Shown here: positions 1-5,062 of the stretch, piece by piece
How the letters are laid out: each line of letters starts with the position of its first letter
Numbering within the stretch: position 1 is the first letter of the stretch
Assembly: GCA_041738135.1 (NCBI GenBank)
Contig: JBGSQK010000089.1
Location: 1 to 5,062 of the forward strand
Source of the DNA: JAGOMX01 sp041738135
GTDB taxonomy: Bacteria; Pseudomonadota; Alphaproteobacteria; JAGOMX01
Reading direction: 5' to 3'
DNA length: 5,062 nucleotides
Program-made: the position numbers and the translations under genes
The notes under the pieces: generated by a model
Database searches by the model: none
Seen by the model: the letters and a program-made list of their open reading frames with translations, nothing else
Told to the model about the DNA's origin: nothing

Positions 1-47
1 AAATGCCATAGCGCTTCCTTTTTAGTCATGCTGCGGATTACTCTCAT
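1..47 (-). CDS. Possible 5' end of an unidentified leftward gene (partial)
   Basis: Reading leftward from an ATG at 47-45, the frame stays open to the window edge and gives MRVIRSMTKKEALWHF (15 full codons, the last residue inferred from two bases). A G-rich run (bases 55-60 read on the minus strand) sits about 7 bases before the ATG and could serve as a weak ribosome binding site. An internal ATG at 29-27 is an alternative start. I do not recognise the protein, and the stretch is too short to assign a family. The AT-rich region upstream, with a dyad at 86-107, is compatible with a promoter, which gives some support to a real gene start here. It could also be a chance open frame. Confidence 0.35.
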   Translation of the reverse strand, partial: MRVIRSMTKKEALWH

Positions 48-85
48 TGTATCGCCCCCCAAATCAACTTACTTCAATGACATTC

Positions 86-107
86 ATATAAGTTATAACA
101 TTTATAT
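86..107. promoter_or_regulatory. AT-rich dyad upstream of the left-edge gene
   Basis: ATATAA (86-91) and TTATAT (102-107) form an inverted repeat around a 10-base spacer that itself contains the perfect palindrome GTTATAAC (92-99). The dyad lies 39-60 bases upstream of the possible leftward start at 47, which suits a promoter or operator. No clear -35/-10 pair could be fixed. AT-rich sequence produces such dyads by chance, so this is only a candidate. Confidence 0.25.
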
Positions 108-168
108 ACTAATCAATGGTAAATAATGTGTCAGTATCATGAGAATAAGGGATTGGTTATAGAGGGGT

Positions 169-184
169 GCCAGCGAAAGCTGGC
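169..184. terminator. Hairpin with GAAA tetraloop, possible weak terminator
   Basis: GCCAGC (169-174) and GCTGGC (179-184) form a perfect 6-bp GC-rich stem closed by a GAAA loop, a very stable GNRA-type tetraloop on the plus strand. It is followed on the plus strand only by TTTGTC, so the U-tract is poor. On the minus strand, the direction of umuC transcription, the bases after the stem are ACCCC, which is not a U-tract at all. The hairpin is certain as a sequence feature. Its role as a terminator is inference, and no plus-strand gene ends just before it. Confidence 0.3.
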
Positions 185-442
185 TTTGTCGCTTATCGAT
201 TTTCCATGCTCAGTTATTATTTTTTAACTTCCAGCAACTTTTTTTCTGCCCTGATTTCTTTCTTCTAGCATTTAGAACAGCTAAACTTTGATTCTGGGGC
301 TTAAGTCGGCTGGCAGTTCCATTGCTCCCTTAACCCCTTTTAGGGGAGATTACCGAGCCATTATAGGGCTTAAGGTTTCCAGTTTAGAGGAGAAATTCTC
401 AGGAACAATAAAATTATTTATCAGCAGAACTTCTTCCTATAG

Positions 443-1729
443 CTACTTTACGTTTGGAATTTCTGACCACTGGGTTGTATACGAGGGCGTTTTGAACCCC
501 CTCTTCATCTCCCAGGATTGATTTATTCCTTGGCATGCATAAGTCATTGTATGTTTTCCATACCGCTTATTTATCTGGTCTATGGATTTCATAAGAGCTT
601 GAGACTTGGGAGTATCGGGCATCTGAAATAAATTGGCTTGAAGGTCACTTTCTTGGCAGACATCGAGCAGAGATATTCCTGCTTTGGCATATCTCACACC
701 TTCCCGGTAAATTTGATCAACACCTTTTAACGCAGCACCTATTAAACGACCTGTGTCTGAAGTAGGGACGCTTAAGCTGCATAATACTGATCGTGAATAA
801 GTAGTTTCCCGAGGATTATGAAATCCCGATCGAATATAAACCTGCAAGGCACCGCAAACGGAGCCCTGACCTCTAAGCTTTTCTGCCGCCCTTGCAACAT
901 GAAAAGAAACGGCTTCTTTTAGGTCTGCTTTGTCGGTAACGCGTTGGCCAAAGGAGCGAGAGGCCATTATTTCTTTTTTTGGCTCAGGCTCTTCAAACTC
1001 AAGGCAAGAGATTCCACGAAGTTCTAGTATAAGCCTTTGCATTACAATGCTGTAACGTTTTCTCATTTCATTTTCATCGCTGTTGCGAAGATCTAGGGCG
1101 CTATAAATACCCTGAGCATTAAGTTTTTCTGCCCATTTCCTACCCACTCCCCAAACGTCCCCGACATCAAAGGCCGCTAAAAGCTCATTCAAGTTATCTG
1201 CGCTGCCTATATTAAAAAGCTTGCCAGGCACATTGTATTTTTTACAAATACGGTTTGCAACTTTTGCAAGAACTTTTGTAGGCGCTATTCCCATGGACAC
1301 GGGTATACCTGTTCCTTGGTAAACGCGTGACACGATCTCGCGTCCATAAGCATCAAGAGAAAGAGGATTAATACCAGATAAGTCTAGCCAGGCCTCATCA
1401 ATTGAATAGATTTCCATGTGAGGCGTATAATGTGAGAGCATTGTCATAACACGCGACGACATATCGCCGTAAAGAGTATAGTTGCTCGACACTATAACTG
1501 CATCGAGCTCTCTTAAGCGGTCTTTGAATTTAAAATAAGGCGCTCCCATGGGTATGCCTGCTGATTTGAGCTCATTTGATCGAGCAATAATACAGCCGTC
1601 ATTGTTAGACAAAACACCAATTGGCTTTCCTTCCCAATCTGGCCTAAACACGCGTTCACATGAGGCGTAAAAGTTATTACAGTCAACGAGAGCTATTCGC
1701 TTAGGAGGAGCGTAGTTTGCGAGTGACAT
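443..1729 (-). CDS. umuC: DNA polymerase V catalytic subunit UmuC (Y-family, translesion)
   Basis: This is the catalytic subunit of error-prone polymerase V, which with UmuD'2 copies past lesions and causes SOS mutagenesis. The 428-residue protein is full length for the family (E. coli UmuC has 422). The palm/fingers region starts with the VDCNNFYASCE motif, in which D16 is a metal ligand and Y21 matches the steric-gate tyrosine. SNNDGC lies at 41-46, and YSIDEAW supplies catalytic D111 and E112. A helix-hairpin-helix-like segment (about 188-207) is followed by the little-finger domain. QANLF at 364-368 fits a beta-clamp binding motif. The C-terminal block ending YTTQWSEIP is typical of UmuC. 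I chose the ATG at 1729 over a TTG at 1738 because GGGGAG (1739-1744) lies 9 bases before the ATG but abuts the TTG. The gene overlaps the end of umuD by 29 bases, which implies co-transcription and probably coupled translation. No inactivating change is visible. Confidence 0.96.
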   Translation of the reverse strand: MSLANYAPPKRIALVDCNNFYASCERVFRPDWEGKPIGVLSNNDGCIIARSNELKSAGIPMGAPYFKFKDRLRELDAVIVSSNYTLYGDMSSRVMTMLSHYTPHMEIYSIDEAWLDLSGINPLSLDAYGREIVSRVYQGTGIPVSMGIAPTKVLAKVANRICKKYNVPGKLFNIGSADNLNELLAAFDVGDVWGVGRKWAEKLNAQGIYSALDLRNSDENEMRKRYSIVMQRLILELRGISCLEFEEPEPKKEIMASRSFGQRVTDKADLKEAVSFHVARAAEKLRGQGSVCGALQVYIRSGFHNPRETTYSRSVLCSLSVPTSDTGRLIGAALKGVDQIYREGVRYAKAGISLLDVCQESDLQANLFQMPDTPKSQALMKSIDQINKRYGKHTMTYACQGINQSWEMKRGFKTPSYTTQWSEIPNVK

Positions 1730-2300
1730 TGGTAACAACTCCCCAAACCTTTAATTCCATCCCTGTTTTAAACTCTATTATGGGATAAAGTGGGTTTTCT
1801 GGGTGTAGAGCGATTGTATTTCCGCGCTTGTAAAGCCGTTTAACCGTTAGCTCATTATTAACAACAGCCACCACAACATCATCGTGTCGTGGCTCAAGAC
1901 TTTTATTAACAACTATAATATCACCATTAAAAATGCCTGCCCCGCTCATGCTATTTCCTGCTACCCGGCAATAGAAAACAGCCGGGTTACCTGCATCAAC
2001 ATACTCGTTGAGATCGAGTTGTAGGTCAACATAGTCATCAGCCGGAGAGGGAAAGCCAGCTTGCACGGCTTCTGCAAATAAAGGTCGTGTGGCTGATATA
2101 CGTACGATAGCAGGGCCTAAGACATCAACGTCAGACTGTTTTTTTATACGAACAGCAGCTATATGCTCGATAAGCTCTTTCACAATTGGTTTGTATTCAA
2201 GTGGAATCGTAATGCGAGAAGTGCTGTCACCTAGTTTTGCCAATCCTGGTTTTCGACCAGCACCTTTACGCTTTCCACCATGTGTATGTTTTTTAGTCAT
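1701..2300 (-). CDS. umuD: UmuD-type self-cleaving subunit of polymerase V with long N-terminal extension
   Basis: This is a LexA/UmuD-family serine peptidase. RecA-stimulated self-cleavage yields UmuD', the accessory subunit of polymerase V. The C-terminal 120 residues align by eye with E. coli UmuD. The cleavage region is AVQAGFPSP, with the expected cut at A81-G82 (Cys-Gly in E. coli UmuD). Catalytic Ser is in GNSM (S117) and catalytic Lys in LTVKRL (K154). Their 37-residue spacing equals S60-K97 of E. coli. The protein has 199 residues against 139 in E. coli, and the extra length is all N-terminal. Residues 3-20 are very basic (KKHTHGGKRKGAGRKPG). Residues 28-48 (SRITIPLEYKPIVKELIEHI, with one residue before) read like a strand plus helix, possibly a ribbon-helix-helix fold. 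A DNA-binding role is inference. The ATG at 2300 is preceded by only a weak purine-rich stretch. It is the first gene of the umuDC pair, with a candidate operator upstream. Confidence 0.92.
   Translation of the reverse strand: MTKKHTHGGKRKGAGRKPGLAKLGDSTSRITIPLEYKPIVKELIEHIAAVRIKKQSDVDVLGPAIVRISATRPLFAEAVQAGFPSPADDYVDLQLDLNEYVDAGNPAVFYCRVAGNSMSGAGIFNGDIIVVNKSLEPRHDDVVVAVVNNELTVKRLYKRGNTIALHPENPLYPIIEFKTGMELKVWGVVTNVTRKLRSS
1739..1744 (-). promoter_or_regulatory. Ribosome binding site of umuC, inside umuD
   Basis: On the minus strand GGGGAG lies 9 bases before the ATG at 1729 and directly against the alternative TTG at 1738-1736. The spacing decides the start in favour of the ATG. The site lies within the last codons of umuD, so ribosomes finishing umuD pass over it. 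Confidence 0.6.
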
Positions 2301-2451
2301 TACTCATCTAACATGATTTATGGACATTAATCAAGTTTTGAATTCGAAGTGTACTAGTTCAAAATATGTGGGACTGAGGAGGCCTCGACTCTTTTGCAAA
2401 AAATGTTATTTTATAGACACACTCCATAATATTAGGATAAGAGACGGCACA
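2301..2451. other. Gap between gloA and umuD
   Basis: These 151 bases contain the 3' untranslated end of gloA and the control region of umuDC. Besides the inverted repeat at 2336-2364 there are perfect palindromes GAGGCCTC (2378-2385), TTTTGCAAAA (2392-2401) and TAATATTA (2427-2434). I see no convincing intrinsic terminator after gloA, so read-through into umuDC is possible. Confidence 0.4.
2336..2364. promoter_or_regulatory. Candidate operator of umuDC: 7-bp inverted repeat
   Basis: TTTTGAA (2336-2342) and TTCAAAA (2358-2364) are perfect inverted arms around a 15-base spacer. The centre lies about 50 bases upstream of the umuD ATG, where an operator would be expected. The E. coli-type LexA box (CTGT-N8-ACAG) is absent from the region. 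From memory, the operator bound by the long UmuD of Acinetobacter (UmuDAb) also has TTGAA/TTCAA arms, with a shorter spacer. The minus-strand TTGAAC inside the repeat could act as a -35, but no good -10 follows at the right distance. The repeat is seen directly; its function is inferred. Confidence 0.4.
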
Positions 2452-2865
2452 TCACCAATGCCCGGTATTCGGCATAGAGACCCAAGGCTCTTCAGGTGGC
2501 AGATAACCATCCTGCAATAACTCGATTGAGATGTTATCCGGGCTTCTAACGAAAGCCATATGTCCATCACGTGGTGGACGATTGATTGTAACACCAGCAT
2601 CCATCAAACGTTGACAGGTTTCGTAAATATTCTCAACACGATAGGCCAAATGGCCGAAGTTGCGGCCTTCGCTGTAGCCCTTCTCATCCCAATTATAGGT
2701 GAGCTCCACCTGTGCATCTTCATCGCCCGGGACTGCCATAAATATAAGTGTGAAGAGACCCTTCTCGTTTTCCATTCTTTTAATTTCCTGCAAGCCCAAA
2801 AGGTTGAAGAATTTGACGGTGGCGTCGGGGTCTGAAACTCTGATCATGGTGTGTAGGTATTTCAT
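2452..2865 (-). CDS. gloA: Lactoylglutathione lyase (glyoxalase I)
   Basis: The cytoplasmic metalloenzyme converts the hemithioacetal of methylglyoxal and glutathione to S-lactoylglutathione, the first step of methylglyoxal detoxification. The 137-residue protein has two vicinal-oxygen-chelate modules. All four expected metal ligands are present: H5 in YLHTM, E54 in VELTYNW, H72 in FGHLAYR and E115 in ISIELL. It is close to the usual length (E. coli GloA has 135). The internal loop is short and the C-terminal tail ends in PPEEPWVSMPNTGHW, a tail I associate with a proteobacterial GloA subgroup. Short length without the long metazoan or yeast insertions fits the bacterial, often nickel-dependent, type, but metal choice cannot be read from sequence. 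The start is the ATG at 2865, judged by alignment to the family; no strong ribosome binding site is visible. It lies on the same strand as umuDC, 151 bases upstream, and diverges from traD. Confidence 0.94.
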   Translation of the reverse strand: MKYLHTMIRVSDPDATVKFFNLLGLQEIKRMENEKGLFTLIFMAVPGDEDAQVELTYNWDEKGYSEGRNFGHLAYRVENIYETCQRLMDAGVTINRPPRDGHMAFVRSPDNISIELLQDGYLPPEEPWVSMPNTGHW

Positions 2866-2995
2866 AACATCATTTTAGACTCTTTGTTCTCTATAGCGCA
2901 AGCAGAATGTCCTTTATCATTATCAGCGCAGATGAATAAGGAAGAAGTCTCATTTAAGTAGCTTTCTTCATTTCTTTTTCCACGCACCTATCGCT

Positions 2996-3001
2996 TATAA
3001 T
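2996..3001 (+). promoter_or_regulatory. Possible -10 box for traD
   Basis: TATAAT, the perfect sigma-70 -10 consensus, lies 80 bases before the traD ATG in the divergent intergenic region. The expected -35 region (about 2973-2978) is a T-rich stretch without a good TTGACA match. A second -10-like TACAAT occurs at 3007-3012. A chance match in AT-rich sequence is possible. Confidence 0.35.
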
Positions 3002-3034
3002 CATGCTACAATTTAACAGATAGACCGGTGTGAC

Positions 3035-3077
3035 GGCACCTCACCCGAGTAAAGTTCAATCTTAAAACAAAGGTGCC
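3035..3077 (+). repeat. Inverted repeat in the traD leader covering its ribosome binding site
   Basis: GGCACCT (3035-3041) and AGGTGCC (3071-3077) are perfect 7-base inverted arms separated by 29 bases. The right arm contains the Shine-Dalgarno core, so pairing would mask it. The left arm can instead pair locally through CACC (3037-3040) with GGTG (3027-3030), which would free the site. The complementarity is seen; regulation is inference, and the local alternative stem is only 4 bp. Confidence 0.3.
3069..3075 (+). promoter_or_regulatory. Ribosome binding site of traD
   Basis: AAAGGTG ends in a GTG (3073-3075) that could be taken as an in-frame start. AAAGG is 8 bases before the ATG at 3082, a normal spacing, so the ATG is the better start. 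Part of this site (AGGTGCC, 3071-3077) is complementary to GGCACCT at 3035-3041. Confidence 0.6.
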
Positions 3078-3081
3078 AACC

Positions 3082-4911
3082 ATGAGCGCATTAAATTTCT
3101 TCACCCGCGGCGGGCAATTGGCCGTTCACCAATATCGTATGCTAAGGCAGATTTTAACAATCAGCGTTGCCATGTCATTGCTTGTCGGCATTGGCGTTTT
3201 TGCAGCCCTGATGTTTCAACAAACGATTCCATACCAACGTTACCTGTACAAAGAATATCTCTACGCTGAGCTGATGGTTAATATGAGCCTCAATGATGCT
3301 GACAAGGCTATGCAGGATTTTAAATATTCCGATGGAGTTACACGGCAAGCTCAGTCTAAACGAATTCTCAATGATACTTCGATTAAAGCGCATATATCCT
3401 TCATGGATAAGCTGGCTGAACGGTCAGCTTTTAAAGGCCTTTGGGCCGCTGCTCTCATGGTGGCGATCGTGATTGGTTTCTTCATCATCCGCGGCTATCG
3501 CCAGTCCTTGAAAAAGTTAGAGCGTGGGGGCGAGATAGTTTCAGCAAAGATCCTCAAGCGTATTATCAAGAAGCAAAAGCTGGCATCGGATCTGCATTTG
3601 GATGGGATGCCACTCATCAAAAACAAGGAAACATCGCACATCCTTGTTACAGGTACGACAGGCTCGGGAAAGACCAATTGCTTTCATACGTTATTGCCGC
3701 AGATCAGGAACCGCCCCAATCGTGCGATTGTAGTGGATTTGACAGGCGACTTTGTCGCCAAGTACTACCGAGAGGGCCAAGATGTGCTGTTGAATCCACT
3801 GGACGAGCGCAGTGTAAACTGGTCACCTTGGACTGATTGCTTGAAGGTGACGCATTATGACGCACTGGCGACTGCCATAGTGCCTAAATCCTCCAGCAGT
3901 GATAAATTCTGGGAGAATGCTGGCAAAGCACTGTTGTCAGCAGCTTTCAAAAAGTACGAAAAACTGGGCGAGCGTGATGTCCACAAACTCTACCACTTGC
4001 TTGTGCAATCCGATTTGGCTGAATTCAGTCAATTTTTCCGCAACACTGAAGCCGCCAGCTACACCCACGAGAACGGCGACAAGATGACCATGTCTATCAG
4101 GGCTACGTTAGTGAACCATGTCCAAGCGTTTAATTTACTGACGCCTTCAGAGGATCCATTCTCTATCCGCAAATGGGTAAGCGAGTCAACAGAGGGCCAA
4201 TGGTTGTTCATCTCTGCCAAACCTGACCAAAGGGAGACACTATTGCCACTGATCAGCGGCTGGATCGACACTGCCATCAATGCGTTGATGAGTGAAGAGC
4301 CAGATCCTAAAAGGCGCCTGTGGTTTGTGCTGGACGAATTGCCAGCCCTGCAAAAGTTACCTTCATTAGAAACAGGAATGGCTGAAGCACGTAAATACGG
4401 TGGCTGTTTCCTCGCAGGCGTACAAAGTTTCCCGCAGCTGATTAACACCTATGGCCAAAACCAAGCGCAATCGGTGCTGGATTTATTCAACACGAAGATA
4501 TTTTTCCGCAATACTGACCCAAACACGACCAGCTGGATATCTAAAGTCCTTGGTGAGGCTGAGATCAAGGAGCATGTAGAAAACCTCTCCTATGGAGCGA
4601 ATACGATCCGCGATGGCGTATCCCTATCACAACAAACCAGAACCAAACCACTGGTCCTGGCAACTGAAATTGCTTGCTTGCCCGACTTAGAGGCTTACAT
4701 AAAGCTACCAGCAACCGTGCCTACTGGAAGGGTCAAGGTAAAATATAAGGCTGTGGAGGCACTGACTAAAGGGTTTGTGGAAAAAGTTGTAACACTAAAG
4801 GATAATCACAAGTCTGATCCTGCTCTCGATGCGCCCGCAAAACAAGAGCCCATACATCATCAGAAAGTACATGTGGCCGAAAAGACGCCAGAGGTGGGCC
4901 TTTCGCTATAA
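3082..4911 (+). CDS. traD: F-type conjugative coupling protein TraD (VirD4-like ATPase)
   Basis: The coupling protein is a hexameric inner-membrane ATPase that delivers the relaxase-DNA complex to the type IV secretion channel during conjugation. The 609-residue product begins MSALNFFTRGGQ, an F-TraD-like N-terminus. Transmembrane segments lie at about 23-45 and 121-138, separated by a periplasmic loop of about 75 residues. Walker A is GTTGSGKT (191-198), followed by VVDLTGD. Walker B is FVLDELP, with D417 and E418. The motif AGVQSFPQL contains a glutamine conserved in this family. The rest is cytoplasmic. The last 50 residues are hydrophilic and probably disordered. F TraD has 717 residues, so the C-terminal tail, which in F binds TraM, is shorter here. 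The start is the ATG at 3082, with AAAGG 8 bases upstream. The gene stands alone: no other tra gene precedes it in the window, and the usual neighbour traI does not follow directly. Only 11 bases separate its stop from a probable IS end. Confidence 0.93.
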   Translation: MSALNFFTRGGQLAVHQYRMLRQILTISVAMSLLVGIGVFAALMFQQTIPYQRYLYKEYLYAELMVNMSLNDADKAMQDFKYSDGVTRQAQSKRILNDTSIKAHISFMDKLAERSAFKGLWAAALMVAIVIGFFIIRGYRQSLKKLERGGEIVSAKILKRIIKKQKLASDLHLDGMPLIKNKETSHILVTGTTGSGKTNCFHTLLPQIRNRPNRAIVVDLTGDFVAKYYREGQDVLLNPLDERSVNWSPWTDCLKVTHYDALATAIVPKSSSSDKFWENAGKALLSAAFKKYEKLGERDVHKLYHLLVQSDLAEFSQFFRNTEAASYTHENGDKMTMSIRATLVNHVQAFNLLTPSEDPFSIRKWVSESTEGQWLFISAKPDQRETLLPLISGWIDTAINALMSEEPDPKRRLWFVLDELPALQKLPSLETGMAEARKYGGCFLAGVQSFPQLINTYGQNQAQSVLDLFNTKIFFRNTDPNTTSWISKVLGEAEIKEHVENLSYGANTIRDGVSLSQQTRTKPLVLATEIACLPDLEAYIKLPATVPTGRVKVKYKAVEALTKGFVEKVVTLKDNHKSDPALDAPAKQEPIHHQKVHVAEKTPEVGLSL

Positions 4912-4922
4912 TTGCTTTATCA

Positions 4923-5062
4923 GTGAGCGTATAAACAACCCCACCCCTGCGGTATACAATTAGCTTGCTAGAGCAGCGGATGCCTTATTCAGGGCGGGTT
5001 TGAAGTTGAACGGCAGCAATTGGCTTAAATCTTTCGTCGTATGAATATTTTCTAACGCATGT
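4923..5062. mobile_element. Probable right end of an IS66-family insertion sequence (partial)
   Basis: From 4923 the plus strand reads GTGAGCGTATAAACAACCCC. This resembles the terminal inverted repeats of IS66-family elements, which commonly begin GTAAGCG and run into a C-rich stretch. Thirty-odd bases inward lies the stop codon of a minus-strand frame whose C-terminus looks like an IS66 TnpC end. The element would extend rightward beyond the window. IS66 elements make 8-bp target duplications. If the end is at 4923, the duplicated bases would be CTTTATCA (4915-4922), to be found again past the far end. The exact terminus is an estimate. Confidence 0.5.
4960..5061 (-). CDS. C-terminus of a probable IS66-family transposase (TnpC), partial
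   Basis: On the minus strand the frame entering from the right edge reads 33 residues to a TAA at 4962-4960. It includes HALENIHTTKDLSQ, then LLPFNFKP, and ends KASAALAS. The pattern of a helix with L..I, a variable stretch, then LLP(F/W)N matches the C-terminal element of IS66 TnpC transposases as I remember it, where LLPWN is usual. The gene faces traD convergently. With so few residues the family call is tentative; it could be another protein ending by chance in LLPFN. The nearby inverted-repeat-like sequence supports the call. Confidence 0.5.
   Translation of the reverse strand, partial: HALENIHTTKDLSQLLPFNFKPALNKASAALAS

Larger units (their letters stand above)
48..442. other. 395-base region without a convincing gene
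   Basis: Nothing here reads as an intact gene. The left part (48-160) is AT-rich and probably regulatory. A short hairpin lies at 169-184. The right part (185-442) has short open stretches on both strands but no start codon with a ribosome binding site. It contains small palindromes (CCCCT-TTT-AGGGG at 334-346 and GAGAA-A-TTCTC at 390-400) and the 9-mer GGGCTTAAG twice in direct orientation (297-305 and 366-374). A plus-strand open frame running through 288-521 overlaps the 3' end of umuC and is not convincing as a gene. Confidence 0.5.

Noticed and set aside
288..521. Plus-strand open frame of 77 codons overlapping the 3' end of umuC
   Set aside because: Its second half is antisense to the conserved umuC C-terminus, there is no clear ribosome binding site, and the product has no recognisable motif.
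2089..2316. Plus-strand open frame antisense to the umuD N-terminus
   Set aside because: It lies almost wholly opposite umuD coding sequence and the translation is low in protein-like features; a shadow of umuD.
2301..2451. Search for an E. coli-type LexA box upstream of umuD
   Set aside because: No CTGT-N8-ACAG or close variant was found; only the TTTTGAA/TTCAAAA dyad is present.
2320..2520. Plus-strand open frame of 66 codons in the gloA-umuD gap
   Set aside because: It begins in the presumed control region and ends antisense to gloA; no ribosome binding site and no motif.
2406..2600. Minus-strand open frame of 64 codons overlapping the end of gloA
   Set aside because: Same strand as gloA but out of frame, covering the conserved gloA C-terminus; no independent support.
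2560..2835. Plus-strand open frame of 91 codons opposite gloA
   Set aside because: Entirely antisense to a well-conserved glyoxalase gene with all its metal ligands.
3441..3836. Plus-strand open frame of 131 codons inside traD
   Set aside because: Out of frame within the conserved TraD Walker A region; its length comes from the codon use of traD.
4059..4448. Minus-strand open frame of 129 codons opposite traD
   Set aside because: Antisense to the TraD Walker B region, with no ribosome binding site or recognisable domain.
1..5062. tRNA, rRNA, CRISPR array or attachment-site-like direct repeats
   Set aside because: No cloverleaf-like sequence, spaced repeats or long direct repeats were seen by eye on either strand.

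Overview
The window looks like an accessory, plasmid or integrative-element segment from a gammaproteobacterium. GC content is moderate, judged by eye. A Legionella-like or related host is a guess from the flavour of the proteins; no marker in the window fixes the species. It joins three kinds of gene: an error-prone DNA repair operon (umuDC), a metabolic detoxification gene (glyoxalase I), and a conjugation gene (an F-type TraD coupling protein) whose 3' end lies next to what looks like the end of an IS66-family insertion sequence.

Layout, left to right. Bases 1-47 hold the first codons of a possible leftward gene that runs off the window. Bases 48-442 hold no convincing gene: an AT-rich dyad, a short GNRA-loop hairpin and some possible decayed coding sequence. 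umuC (443-1729) and umuD (1701-2300) run leftward as an overlapping pair with umuD first. The 151-base gap 2301-2451 carries a 7-bp inverted repeat about 50 bases from the umuD start and is a good operator candidate. gloA (2452-2865) is also leftward, upstream of umuDC. Bases 2866-3081 form a divergent intergenic region with a consensus -10 box and the ribosome binding site of traD. traD (3082-4911) runs rightward. From about 4923 to the right edge lies the probable right end of an IS66-family element, with the C-terminus of its transposase on the minus strand.

How the parts fit. UmuD and UmuC would form DNA polymerase V (UmuD'2C), used for mutagenic translesion synthesis after DNA damage. 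Such operons are common passengers on conjugative elements (mucAB, impAB and rumAB are known examples). TraD is the inner-membrane ATPase that hands the relaxosome to the type IV secretion channel. GloA removes methylglyoxal and is probably cargo.

The most interesting point is that UmuD is 199 residues long, about 60 more than E. coli UmuD. Its extra N-terminus is basic and resembles a DNA-binding segment, and the gene has an inverted repeat just upstream. Together these suggest a UmuD that may also be a self-cleaving repressor of its own operon.
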